A stretch of 39,682 nucleotides of DNA from NCBI GenBank assembly GCA_023954745.1, contig JAGSHC010000027.1:1-39682 (forward strand), in the 5' to 3' direction. This stretch comes from Deltaproteobacteria bacterium (GTDB taxonomy: Bacteria; Myxococcota_A; UBA796; UBA9615). This document shows, piece after piece, positions 29,094 to 39,682 of the stretch. Made by a program: the position numbers and the translations under genes. The notes under the pieces were generated by a model. It was not told the origin of the DNA and made no database searches. It saw nothing but the letters and a program-made list of their open reading frames with translations. Position 1 is the stretch's first letter; each line of letters starts with the position of its first letter.

Positions 29094-31742
29094 ATGAAGG
29101 CCGCTGACATCCGCCGCAGCTTCTTGTCGTTCTTCGCCTCGCGCACCCACTCGGTGCAGCCGAGCGCCGCGCTGGTTCCAGCGAACGACCCGTCTCTCTT
29201 CTTCACCAACGCCGGAATGGTCCAGTTCAAGGACGTCTTCACGGGGGACGACCCGAGGGAGTACACCCGCGCGACCACGGTGCAGAAGTGCATGCGGGTC
29301 TCGGGCAAGCACAACGACCTGGAGAACGTGGGCTTCACTGCGCGGCACCACACGCTCTTCGAGATGCTCGGCAACTTCTCTTTTGGCGACTACTTCAAGA
29401 AGGAAGCCATCGCCTGGGCGTGGGAGTACCTCACCGTGGAGATGGGCCTTCCGAAGGAGCGCCTGTACGTCTCGGTGTACCTCGACGACGACGAGTCCTA
29501 CGACCTCTGGCTCGCTCAGGGAGTGCCAGCCGAGCGCATCGCGCGGTGCGGCGCCAAGGACAACTTCTGGTCCATGGGGCCCACCGGCCCCTGCGGTCCC
29601 TGCACCGAGATCCACTGGGACCTCGGAGAGAACTTCGTTCCCGACAACGAGCCCGACCCCTGGGGCAAGGGCTGGGATGCGGGCCGGATCATGGAGATCT
29701 GGAACCTCGTCTTCATGCAGTACGAGCGCTTCAAGGACGGCGACGCCATCTCGCAGCGCGACCTCCCGCGCCCCTCTGTCGACACGGGCATGGGACTCGA
29801 GCGGCTCGCAAGCATCGTGCAAGGCCACACCTCGTCGTGGGAGATCGACGAGTTCCAGACCCTCATCGGGGTCGCGGGCTCCATCGCCGGAACCACGTAC
29901 GGCGAGAACCCCGACAACGACGTGGCCATGCGCGTCATCGCGGACCACGCGCGCGCCGCGGCGTTCCTCATCGCCGACGGGGTCATGCCTGCGTCGGAAG
30001 ACCGTGGCTACGTCCTTCGTCGCGTGATGCGGCGGGCGATCCGGTACGGCGTCAAGCTCGGCATCAACCGAACCTTCCTGCACGAGATCAGCGACACCGT
30101 CGTGGACCTGATGTCCGACACCTACCCCGAGCTCACGGAGCGACGGGACTTCATCAACAAGGTCGTCCTCAATGAGGAGACGGCGTTCCGCGCGACCCTG
30201 GACCGGGGTTTGACCCTCATCGAGGCCGCGTTCGAGACCATGCGTACGGCGGGCGAGACGGTTCTCGGCGGCGAGACCACCTTCCAGCTTCACGACACGT
30301 TCGGTTTCCCGCCCGACCTCACCGAGGTGATCGCGGGCGAGCAGGGCTTCACCGTGGACATGGCGGGCTATCAGACCGCCATGGAAGCGCAGCGCAGCCG
30401 TGGCCGCGACGCCTGGAAGGGCTCCGGCGAGACCGGCGTCGACGGCGTGTACCGCTCCCTCGAAGAGTCGGGGCCGACAGAGTTCAGCGGCTACGGAGCC
30501 ACCGTCGCCAGCAGCACCGCCCAGGTCCTCCTCGTGGGCGGCGAGCGCCGAGCGAGCGTCGGGCACGGCGAGGACGTCGAGATCGTCGTCGCCGGAACCC
30601 CGTTCTACGCCGAGTCCGGCGGTCAGATCGGCGATCATGGCGTGATCTCCTGGGACGGCGGCTCGGCGACCGTCCACGACGTCGTCAAGCCCGGAGGCAC
30701 CGTGTTCGTGCATCGCGCGCACATCGATGAGGGCGTGCTCGCCGTCGGCGACGAAGTCACCCTCACAGTGGACGCGGTGCGGCGCGGCGACATCGAGCGC
30801 AACCACACCGCCACTCACCTCTTGCACGCCGCCCTGCGCGAGGTGCTCGGCACGCACGTGCAGCAAAAGGGGTCGTTCGTGGGGCCCGAGCGGCTTCGTT
30901 TCGACTTCAGCCACTTCGGCGCGGTGACGACCGAGGAGTTGGAGACCATCGAGGACCGCGTCAACGAGCAGATCCTCGCCAACACGAGCACCCACGTCTC
31001 GCAGACCTCCATGGCCGACGCCAAGGACATGGGGGCCATGGCGCTGTTTGGTGAGAAGTACGGCGACGTCGTCCGCGTCGTGCAGGTCCCTGGCTTCTCG
31101 ACGGAGCTCTGCGGCGGAACCCACTGCACCGCCACCGGGCAGATCGGTCTCCTCAAGGTGGTCTCCGAAGGCGGGATCGCCGCGGGTGTGCGACGCATCG
31201 AAGCCATCTCTGGCCGCGGCGCCGTGCGCTGGGCCCGGGGCCTGGAGACGCGGCAGTCACAGCTCTCCGAGCGTCTCAAGACCCCTCCCGAGGGGACCCT
31301 GGGCAAGGTCGAGCGACTCCTCGAGGAGCGCAAGTCCTTGCAGCGCCAGGTGGAGGAGCTCAAGCAGCAGCTGGTGACGGGCGGAGTCGGCGGGGGCCCG
31401 GAGGTCCGAGAGATTGGCGGCGTGCAGGTCATCGCCACGGTGCTCGACGGCGTGTCTGGCAAGGAGCTTCGAGGTCATGGCGATGCCTTGCTCGACAAGC
31501 TCGGCTCGGGCGTCGTCGTGCTGGGTGCCGCAGACGGGGCCAAGGCCAGCCTTCTCGTGAAGGTAAGCAAGGACCTCACCGATCGCGTGAAGGCGGGCGA
31601 CCTCGTGCGGGTCCTCGCGGCCGAGATCGGCGGGAAGGGTGGTGGACGCCCGGACATGGCGCAGGCCGGAGGGCGTGAGCCCGGGAACCTCCCGGTCGCC
31701 ATCGAAAAGGCCTGGAGCGCGGTCGAGGCATCCCTGGCCTGA
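29094..31742 (+). CDS. alaS: Alanyl-tRNA synthetase
   Basis: An 882-residue class II synthetase charging tRNA-Ala, full length for the family. The catalytic core begins MKAADIRRSFLSFFASRTHSV with FTNAGMVQFKDVF and RHHTLFEMLGNFSFGDYFK; also TGPCGPCTEIHWDLG and FMQYERF. The editing domain has the zinc motif HTATH (H571, H575) with CGGTH (C673-H677) and hydrolyses misacylated Ser/Gly-tRNA. A coiled coil (about 742-765) and the C-Ala domain ending in GKGGGRPDMAQAGG follow. The 201-bp upstream region contains a hairpin after pilT and TATCAT at 29038-29043. Only GGA before the ATG serves as a weak Shine-Dalgarno. Confidence 0.98.
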   Translation: MKAADIRRSFLSFFASRTHSVQPSAALVPANDPSLFFTNAGMVQFKDVFTGDDPREYTRATTVQKCMRVSGKHNDLENVGFTARHHTLFEMLGNFSFGDYFKKEAIAWAWEYLTVEMGLPKERLYVSVYLDDDESYDLWLAQGVPAERIARCGAKDNFWSMGPTGPCGPCTEIHWDLGENFVPDNEPDPWGKGWDAGRIMEIWNLVFMQYERFKDGDAISQRDLPRPSVDTGMGLERLASIVQGHTSSWEIDEFQTLIGVAGSIAGTTYGENPDNDVAMRVIADHARAAAFLIADGVMPASEDRGYVLRRVMRRAIRYGVKLGINRTFLHEISDTVVDLMSDTYPELTERRDFINKVVLNEETAFRATLDRGLTLIEAAFETMRTAGETVLGGETTFQLHDTFGFPPDLTEVIAGEQGFTVDMAGYQTAMEAQRSRGRDAWKGSGETGVDGVYRSLEESGPTEFSGYGATVASSTAQVLLVGGERRASVGHGEDVEIVVAGTPFYAESGGQIGDHGVISWDGGSATVHDVVKPGGTVFVHRAHIDEGVLAVGDEVTLTVDAVRRGDIERNHTATHLLHAALREVLGTHVQQKGSFVGPERLRFDFSHFGAVTTEELETIEDRVNEQILANTSTHVSQTSMADAKDMGAMALFGEKYGDVVRVVQVPGFSTELCGGTHCTATGQIGLLKVVSEGGIAAGVRRIEAISGRGAVRWARGLETRQSQLSERLKTPPEGTLGKVERLLEERKSLQRQVEELKQQLVTGGVGGGPEVREIGGVQVIATVLDGVSGKELRGHGDALLDKLGSGVVVLGAADGAKASLLVKVSKDLTDRVKAGDLVRVLAAEIGGKGGGRPDMAQAGGREPGNLPVAIEKAWSAVEASLA

Positions 31743-31841
31743 GCCGCCTCGGAGATGCAGCCGCTGCCCCGATCACCGAGTCCAGGGTTGGGTCAAGACC
31801 CCGTGGTAGGGTCAACTCGGGCGGGTGAGGACGAGAGACGC

Positions 31842-33392
31842 ATGGGGGACGAGCCGCAGGATGCGGTCCCGAGGGCCTTCTGGCCGGTGATTGCTCGCTT
31901 CGGCGAGCGCGCGCCGGTGGGAGTCATGCTGCTCGACGCCGAGGGGCGTATCGTCTGGGAGAACCGGACGGCCCACGCCATCCTTGGCCTGCCCCTCGAC
32001 GAGCCCAGCCCGACCCGTGGCCTGAAGATCACCGAGATGGCCAACGTCCAGGCGGCCGGCGCCGCGGCCCTCCTCCGCTCGTTGACCTCGGGTGCCGAGG
32101 TCAAGGACATCCTCATCGACATCACGTCCATCACCGGGCGCGAGATCAGCATGCTGATGGATGGAGGTGCGGTCCGCGGCGACGACGGCGAGGTCATCGG
32201 CGCCTGGCTCGCCGGACGCGACCTGTCCAACGACGCAAATCAGGCCGGTCGGCTGCTCGCACTCCAACGAATGGAGCTGCTGGGCTTGTCCGTCACTGGG
32301 GTCATTCACGACTTGAACAACACCCTCACGGGCCTCTCCGGCGCCCTCGAGTTGATGCGCGGGGGCGAGCAGCCGAGCCACACCCTCCTTGGCGGCCTGG
32401 AGGGCATGGTGCGACGGTCCCAGGACATCGCCGCACGCCTCCTCGAGGTCTCTCGCCCCGGCAATCAGGACCTTCAGCCCATGGACCTGCGCACCCCGGT
32501 GCGGCAGGCCGCCGATCTGATGCGCCACGGCCTCGGACCGGGAATCAACATCGAGTGCGAGCTCCCACGCGGCCAGGTCCCAGTGGAGTGTGCGCGCACG
32601 AACCTCCTGCAGGCGCTCTTCAATCTGGGGACGAACGCCCGGGATGCCATGGACGGGACAGGCTCGATTCGCGTTGGACTCTCCTCGGTCCTCGACCCAG
32701 CCCTGTGCGAAGAGATGGGCTGGGACGGAAACCGCTACGCCCGCATCACCTTCTCCGACTCTGGGCCCGGGATCCCGCCCGCGATGGCGACCCGCATCTG
32801 GGAGCCGTTCTTCACGACGAAGGGCGGATCGGGGACCGGGATGGGCCTCGCGGTCGTCCACCGGGCGGTGCTCGACCACAGCGGGCTCATCACCTTGCAG
32901 TCGACGGATGAGGGGGCGTCGTTCGAGATCCGTCTGCCGATGTTCCTCGGGCTGGTCGACGACGACGAGCCGACGCGCTCCATGGTGGTTCCTCGCCAGT
33001 TCAACGTGCATGGACCGCCCCTGGAGGGGCAGCGCGTGCTCGTAGCCGACGATGAACCAGCTCTGCGCCTGGTCCTGGACAGCGGGCTCGCGGTGAAGGG
33101 CGCCGAGGTGACCGTGGTCCCCGACGGCTCCACCGCCCTGGTCGCCGCCGGCCGCGCCCTCGAGGAGGGAGTCCCCTACCACTCCGCCCTCGTCGACCTG
33201 CACATGCCGGGACTCGACGGCGTCGGGCTGCTCTCGGAGCTGCGCGCCCGCCATCCGAACCTGCGCCTCGTCGCCACCTCGGGCCTGGAACCCGCGCCGG
33301 CGGTGATGGACGAGATCTCCGGGCTGAGAGCTACCTTCCTTCCCAAGCCCTTCCGGCTCGCCCACGTGGTCGAGGCCCTCATGAACCCGTGA
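31842..33392 (+). CDS. Soluble hybrid histidine kinase (PAS-HisKA-HATPase-REC)
   Basis: A 516-residue cytoplasmic kinase without membrane segments. A PAS-like domain (about 15-130, GVMLLDAEGRIVWENRTAHAILGL) is followed by an NtrB-like phospho-acceptor helix with VIHDLNNTLTGL (H156), a HATPase_c domain with the N box NLGTNARDAM, DSGPGIPP, FFTTKGGSGTGMGL, and a C-terminal receiver (about 400-516) with ADDEP, phospho-acceptor D452 in LVDLHMPG and the Lys in LPKPF. Upstream is TAGGGT at 31807, giving a leader of about 29 nt. The stop overlaps the GTG of the following lipid-kinase-like gene. The output regulator is not adjacent. Confidence 0.9.
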   Translation: MGDEPQDAVPRAFWPVIARFGERAPVGVMLLDAEGRIVWENRTAHAILGLPLDEPSPTRGLKITEMANVQAAGAAALLRSLTSGAEVKDILIDITSITGREISMLMDGGAVRGDDGEVIGAWLAGRDLSNDANQAGRLLALQRMELLGLSVTGVIHDLNNTLTGLSGALELMRGGEQPSHTLLGGLEGMVRRSQDIAARLLEVSRPGNQDLQPMDLRTPVRQAADLMRHGLGPGINIECELPRGQVPVECARTNLLQALFNLGTNARDAMDGTGSIRVGLSSVLDPALCEEMGWDGNRYARITFSDSGPGIPPAMATRIWEPFFTTKGGSGTGMGLAVVHRAVLDHSGLITLQSTDEGASFEIRLPMFLGLVDDDEPTRSMVVPRQFNVHGPPLEGQRVLVADDEPALRLVLDSGLAVKGAEVTVVPDGSTALVAAGRALEEGVPYHSALVDLHMPGLDGVGLLSELRARHPNLRLVATSGLEPAPAVMDEISGLRATFLPKPFRLAHVVEALMNP

Positions 33393-34423
33393 CGAGCGCC
33401 GAGCGCCACCGAGTCCCCGCCGGCAAGGTGGCGGTGATGCTCAACGCAAACGCCGGGCGCGTCAGGAAGAAGCACGTCCGCCTGGTGGAGACCCACCTCC
33501 CAAACGCGCTCCTCCTGTGGACCCGCTCCCTCGAAGAGGCCAACGACGCGGTGGAGGCGCTGCTGGAGAGCGGCGTCGAGACCGTCTTTGCTGGTGGCGG
33601 GGACGGCACGATCATCGACATCGCCAATCGCCTCCTGCGGTATCGCGACGTACCGAGGCTCGGGGTGCTGCGTCTTGGCACCGGCAACGCCCTCGCCACA
33701 TGGGTCGGCGCCGGCAGCGTGGCCGAAGACCTCGCAGCATGGTCTCGCGGCCAGCCCTACGAGGAGATGCCGATGCGCCTCGTCCAGGCCGACGGAGAGC
33801 GCTTTCCCTTCGCGGGGCTCGGCTGGGATGCTGCGGCCCTCAACGACTACAAGCAGCTCAAGGAACGGATGGAGGCGACCGCACTACGCGGTCTGAGCCA
33901 GCAACTGTGGGTCTGGCTTGCAGCGGTGTTCTCGAGCACGGTGCCGCGCATGGCCACAGACCGTGTCGCCCCTCGGGCGCGCATCGAGGTCACGCGGGGG
34001 GAAGCCTGGCGAGTAAACCTGCAGGGGGAGCGCGTCGGAGACCCAGTGCCCGTGGGCGGCACGCTGTACGAGGGCCCGGCCCACCTCTGTGCGTTCGCCA
34101 CGACGCCCTACTACGGCTACGCCATCCGCATGTTCCCTCACGCCACGCGGCTCCAGAGCCACCTGCATCTGCGGGTCTCCGCCATGGACGTCTCGACGGT
34201 GGTGAACGAGATTCCCCGGCTGTGGACCGGCGAGCTCGTGAACGACAAGCTCTACGACTTCCTCGCCGAGGAAGTAGAGATTCGCTACGAGCGGCCGGTG
34301 CCGTACCAGGTAGGTGGCGATGCGAGGGGCGTGCGGGAGAGGATCACCGTGGGCATCTCGCCTCTGGCGATGCCCGTGCTGAGATTCAGCCGCCCTCCGG
34401 CGGGGCCTCTTCGGTCGCGCTGA
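33389..34423 (+). CDS. Diacylglycerol-kinase-catalytic-domain protein
   Basis: A 344-residue DAGK/sphingosine-kinase/NAD-kinase superfamily protein. It has [16 protein letters not shown] near the N-terminus, the nucleotide-binding motif [17 protein letters not shown] (GGGDGT at 69-74), and [17 protein letters not shown], all typical of bacterial lipid kinases (YegS/DgkB group). The C-terminal beta-sandwich follows ([12 protein letters not shown]). The likely reaction is ATP-dependent phosphorylation of a lipid alcohol, but the acceptor is unknown. The GTG start overlaps the kinase stop (GTGA). The last 38 bases overlap the 3' end of the converging bamD-like gene. Confidence 0.88.
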   Translation: MTSAERHRVPAGKVAVMLNANAGRVRKKHVRLVETHLPNALLLWTRSLEEANDAVEALLESGVETVFAGGGDGTIIDIANRLLRYRDVPRLGVLRLGTGNALATWVGAGSVAEDLAAWSRGQPYEEMPMRLVQADGERFPFAGLGWDAAALNDYKQLKERMEATALRGLSQQLWVWLAAVFSSTVPRMATDRVAPRARIEVTRGEAWRVNLQGERVGDPVPVGGTLYEGPAHLCAFATTPYYGYAIRMFPHATRLQSHLHLRVSAMDVSTVVNEIPRLWTGELVNDKLYDFLAEEVEIRYERPVPYQVGGDARGVRERITVGISPLAMPVLRFSRPPAGPLRSR

Positions 34424-35210
34424 CTGCGGGCGCCTCGACGGGCTTCGGCTCCGGCGCCGGCATCGCGGCCACCTTCTCGAGCATCGCGGCGGCGCGCTTG
34501 CCCCAGCGCCCTTCAGCGTCCACCGCGACGAGGGCGGTGAGGGCCTCGGATGCCTCGGGCACTCGCTCGAGCTTCACCAGGCAGAGGGCACGTCGGTACG
34601 CCGCCTTCCCCATGGTGGGGGCTTCGGGGTAGTCGTCGAGGGCGATGCGGTACCGCCGCTCCGCGGCTCCGAAGCTCTTCTGCTTCCAGTAGAAGTTGCC
34701 GATCTGGGTGGCCGCGCGACCGAGCCGGCGCTCCGCCTTGAATCGAAGTCGCTTCACCTCGTCCAGATACTCCGACTCGGGGAAGCGCTGCTCGAAGTCG
34801 TTCACGAACCGGATGCCCAGGGTCGTGTGCTGCTGGTCCCGCTGCGGCACGGTCGGCGCGAGCTTGAACTCGGCACGGGCCGTTCGGTAGACCGCGTAGT
34901 CCACTTCGGGATGCCGAGGGTGCAGACGGGTGAACTGCCGGTAGCTGTCGACGGCCTCGAGGTAGCTCGCCTTCTCGAACAGGCAGTCCGCGACGCGGAG
35001 CTCGCTCAGCACGGAGTACTTGTTGAACGGGAAGTGGTTTCGCACCTTCTCGAACGAGATCACCGCCTCGTCGTAGTAGCCCCGCTTCATCTGGCGCAGC
35101 CCCTGCTCGTACAGTTCCTCGGGGTCCTCCGGCTCCACACCTGCCCACGCCGCCGTCGGCACGGCGACAGCGAGGAGGAGGACGAGCACGAGGCGGGCGA
35201 ACACGGACAA
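34386..35210 (-). CDS. bamD: BamD-like outer-membrane assembly TPR protein without lipobox
   Basis: A 274-residue BamD/ComL-family protein, in which TPR repeats form the BAM complex accessory subunit. Matches: [99 protein letters not shown]. The start appears to be TTG at 35210, six bases after GGAG, giving [24 protein letters not shown], a signal peptide with AWA cleavage and no lipobox Cys; BamD is normally a lipoprotein. The C-terminus has an Ala/Pro/Glu tail. GTG at 35204 is an alternative start. The coding sequence overlaps the converging gene by 38 bases. Confidence 0.85.
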   Translation of the reverse strand: MSVFARLVLVLLLAVAVPTAAWAGVEPEDPEELYEQGLRQMKRGYYDEAVISFEKVRNHFPFNKYSVLSELRVADCLFEKASYLEAVDSYRQFTRLHPRHPEVDYAVYRTARAEFKLAPTVPQRDQQHTTLGIRFVNDFEQRFPESEYLDEVKRLRFKAERRLGRAATQIGNFYWKQKSFGAAERRYRIALDDYPEAPTMGKAAYRRALCLVKLERVPEASEALTALVAVDAEGRWGKRAAAMLEKVAAMPAPEPKPVEAPAVSATEEAPPEGG

Positions 35211-35447
35211 AGGCAACTCCGAAGCGGCGCCATCCTGCCTTCCGGTCTCGGACCCCGCAAGGGCGGAGGGGACTGGTCGTTGGGCGGCCGTGGGCAACGT
35301 TCCCGCAGCCTTTCGACGTCGGAGGTCCCGTTGAGGCGTTGCATTTGACAAAATCGCGGCTGCTCCCAGGTTCAGCCCAGCGTCACCGGGAGTGGCGCAC
35401 CGAACAAGACCCACGCGATCCCCGTGATCGCAGCCAGAGGACACGCG

Positions 35448-35720
35448 ATGAGCGCCTCCGATTCCGCGACGGGACACCGCCCGCTCGACTTCCAGACCTT
35501 CGTGCTCTCGTTGGGCACGTCTGCCCTCGTGCAGCTGGGCGAAGCCCCGGTGCCGGGCCAGACCAGCTTCGAGAAGGATGTGGAGGGCGCCCGCCAGACG
35601 ATCGACATCCTCGCGATGCTCGAGACCAAGACGGCAGGCAACCTGACCGAGCAGGAGAGCAGCCTGCTCCGCAATCTGTTGACCGATCTGCGGCTCCGCT
35701 TCGTGCGCGCCGGAAAGTAG
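35448..35720 (+). CDS. DUF1844-family protein
   Basis: A 90-residue soluble protein. [25 protein letters not shown] and [43 protein letters not shown] match the DUF1844 family of short, mainly helical deltaproteobacterial proteins of unknown function. The ATG at 35448 has GAGG seven bases upstream. The clpB gene follows after 13 bases, so the two are probably co-transcribed; a link to protein quality control would be inference only. Confidence 0.85.
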   Translation: MSASDSATGHRPLDFQTFVLSLGTSALVQLGEAPVPGQTSFEKDVEGARQTIDILAMLETKTAGNLTEQESSLLRNLLTDLRLRFVRAGK

Positions 35721-35733
35721 CCAGGAGAGCCCC

Positions 35734-38388
<2,655 letters not shown>

Positions 38389-38501
38389 TCTGGACAAAAC
38401 AGCAGCGGGCTTCGGCGCGGGAGCGGGCTTCGGAGCGGCACAAGGCGCCGAGGCCTCTCCACCCGCCGGTACATCGCCGAGCGTCTCCCGGGCCTGATCT
38501 C

Positions 38502-38606
38502 CTCGCACCGCCGAATCGCGTGCCTCTGTCCCTCGCGATGCTCGACCTGGATCACTTCAAGGCAATCAACGACAACGAGATCGCTCAGGATACTTCCCCG
38601 AGTTGA
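38502..38606 (+). pseudogene. Remnant of a GGDEF (diguanylate cyclase) gene
   Basis: In the frame of 38520 the sequence reads VPLSLAMLDLDHFKAINDN and then EIAQDTSPS before a TGA at 38604. The first part is the N-terminal signature of GGDEF domains (PLSLAMLDLDHFKxIND, including the metal-binding Asp and the KxxND motif). Everything after it, including GG(D/E)EF, and the upstream domain are absent. It lies in the 249-bp gap between clpB and the PKD gene and is best explained as a decayed fragment. A GTG (38520) or ATG (38538) could in principle start a tiny peptide. Confidence 0.75.
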
Positions 38607-38637
38607 GCACAGGTACCCTCTGACCTTCGGAGGTTCC

Positions 38638-39682
38638 ATGCGTCTCGCCCCCCTCGCCCCCCTCGCCGCTCTCAGCGCCCTGACCCTCGGTCTGGCGCTC
38701 CCCTCGCTGGCCTCGGCCGTCACCATCAACTTCGACGACGTCTCGCGGCCTTGCGTGTTCAGCTCGGCTCCGGTCATGACGACGGAGTACTCCTCCCAGT
38801 CCATCACGTTCTCCGGGGGGTGGGAGGGGCTGAACCAGTGCGGCAACTTCGGCGTCAGTGGCCACAGCGCCCCGAACTTCCTGGCCTGGAACCTCGGCAT
38901 TGGCGGGCAGAGCGCCACCGAGACCCTGACCTTCAGCCAGGACGCCAACAGCATCGGCTTCCTCATCGGGACCCCTCAGGGGGGAAGCGCGTCCATCACC
39001 GCCTACGACGCGGCGGGCACCGCGTTGCAGACCGTCAGCCGGTCGCTGAGCGGCACGGTGCAGTCCGTCAACCTGACCGCGACCGGGGTCCGCAGCCTCA
39101 CCATCACCGTGCCTGGCGGGAGCTACGGGGTCCTCGACGACCTCACCTACAGCCTCAACGCGCCGCCAGTGGCAGACGCGGGGGGCCCGTACAGCGGGGG
39201 CCAGGGCAGCGCCATCTCCCTTGATGGGAGCGGCAGCAGCGACAGCGACGGCTCGGTCTCGAACTACGAGTGGGACTGCACCGACGACGGGACCTACGAC
39301 GTCAGCTCGGCCAGCGCCACCGCCAACACCTGCACCTACCCCGACGACGGCACCTACACCGTCCGGCTCCGCGTCACGGACGACGACGGCTCCCAGGCCA
39401 CGGACACCGCCACCGTCACCGTCACGAACGCCCTCCCTACAGCGAACGCGGGCGGCCCATACACGGTGAACCAGGGCGTCGCATTGTCTCTCGACGGCAG
39501 CGCCAGCAGCGACAGCGACGGCACCCTCAGCGACTACGCCTGGGACTGCACGTCCGACGGCTCGTACGACGTCAACGACGCGAGCGCCACCGCCAGCACC
39601 TGCACCTACGCCGACGTGGGCACCTACACCATCACCCTGCAGGTCACCGACGACGACGGCGGCACCGCCACCGCCACCGCCA
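38638..39682 (+). CDS. Secreted PKD-repeat protein, 3' end outside window
   Basis: The gene runs open to the window end (348 codons visible). ATG at 38638 has GGAGG four bases upstream. A signal peptide (RLAPLAPLAALSALTLGLALPSLASA) precedes a first domain (about 28-172) starting VTINFDDVS and ending SYGVLDDLTYS, a beta-sandwich typical of secreted choice-of-anchor proteins. Two PKD domains follow, the first from about 175 (PPVADAGGPYSGGQG...DGSGSSDSDGSVSNYEWDC) and the second from about 265 (PTANAGGPYTVNQG). Each contains a Cys pair (WDC...TCTY). Probably a surface adhesin or binding protein; more PKD repeats likely follow. Confidence 0.88.
   Translation, partial: MRLAPLAPLAALSALTLGLALPSLASAVTINFDDVSRPCVFSSAPVMTTEYSSQSITFSGGWEGLNQCGNFGVSGHSAPNFLAWNLGIGGQSATETLTFSQDANSIGFLIGTPQGGSASITAYDAAGTALQTVSRSLSGTVQSVNLTATGVRSLTITVPGGSYGVLDDLTYSLNAPPVADAGGPYSGGQGSAISLDGSGSSDSDGSVSNYEWDCTDDGTYDVSSASATANTCTYPDDGTYTVRLRVTDDDGSQATDTATVTVTNALPTANAGGPYTVNQGVALSLDGSASSDSDGTLSDYAWDCTSDGSYDVNDASATASTCTYADVGTYTITLQVTDDDGGTATATA

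Noticed and set aside
31788-31812. TTGGGT and TAGGGT as a -35/-10 pair for the hybrid kinase
   Set aside because: The spacer is only 13 bases; the TAGGGT may still be a -10 but the pair is not convincing.
35345-35350. Consensus -35 TTGACA upstream of the DUF1844-clpB genes
   Set aside because: At 17 bases spacing the -10 position reads AGGTTC and no heat-shock sigma element is present, so a promoter call is not supported.

Overview
This is a GC-rich, densely coded chromosomal window from a Gram-negative bacterium, most likely a member of the Myxococcota or a neighbouring deltaproteobacterial lineage. Evidence for this: MopE-type calcium/copper-motif repeats in lipoproteins, an Asp-run lipoprotein linker, an Flp pilin and a PilT ATPase, a BamD-like protein (outer membrane), and a recA promoter with a GAAC-N4-GTTC LexA-type box. 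Lineage is inferred from gene content only; no rRNA or tRNA gene was found. One RNA gene, RNase P RNA, is clear.

Layout. 1-234: a 110-bp tandem repeat with a 21-bp inverted arm that reaches into the stop codon of the first gene. 233-1734 (minus): small secreted outer-membrane-like protein, an orphan protein, a strong hairpin and an Flp-type pilin. 1980-4421: OmpR-type response regulator and membrane histidine kinase, divergent from the pilin. 4478-4853 (minus): rnpB. 4939-11115 (plus): Asp-rich lipoprotein, SNF2 helicase, then four tightly overlapping genes (FmdB-like zinc ribbon, Cys-rich lipoprotein, GT-C-like membrane protein, and a retropepsin-family protein that appears to lack its catalytic Asp). 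11152-16671 (minus): PQQ-type beta-propeller, a MopE/FG-GAP lipoprotein and a domain-swapped aconitase-family enzyme. 16765-20755 (plus): TPR-zincin fusion, NAD-dependent epimerase, membrane protein, glutaryl-CoA-type dehydrogenase. 20777-25103 (minus): MopE/beta-helix lipoprotein, ruvX and mltG, all overlapping by 4 nt. 25180-34423 (plus): cinA, recA, pilT, alaS, hybrid histidine kinase, diacylglycerol-kinase-like enzyme. 34386-35210 (minus): bamD-like gene, overlapping the previous gene tail to tail. 35448-39682 (plus): DUF1844-like protein, clpB, a short GGDEF remnant, and the start of a PKD-repeat secreted protein cut by the window end.

Most of the window is housekeeping (RNase P, RecA, AlaRS, ClpB, RuvX, MltG, CinA) interleaved with lineage-specific surface proteins. 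The most notable signals are: a recurrent TANNNT box placed 6-8 nt before seven start codons that mostly lack a good Shine-Dalgarno, which points to leaderless transcription; the degenerate retropepsin protein at the end of an overlapping four-gene cluster; the terminal repeat/inverted-repeat element; a BamD-like protein without a lipobox; and a decayed diguanylate cyclase fragment. No gene-free stretch exceeds about 250 bp.
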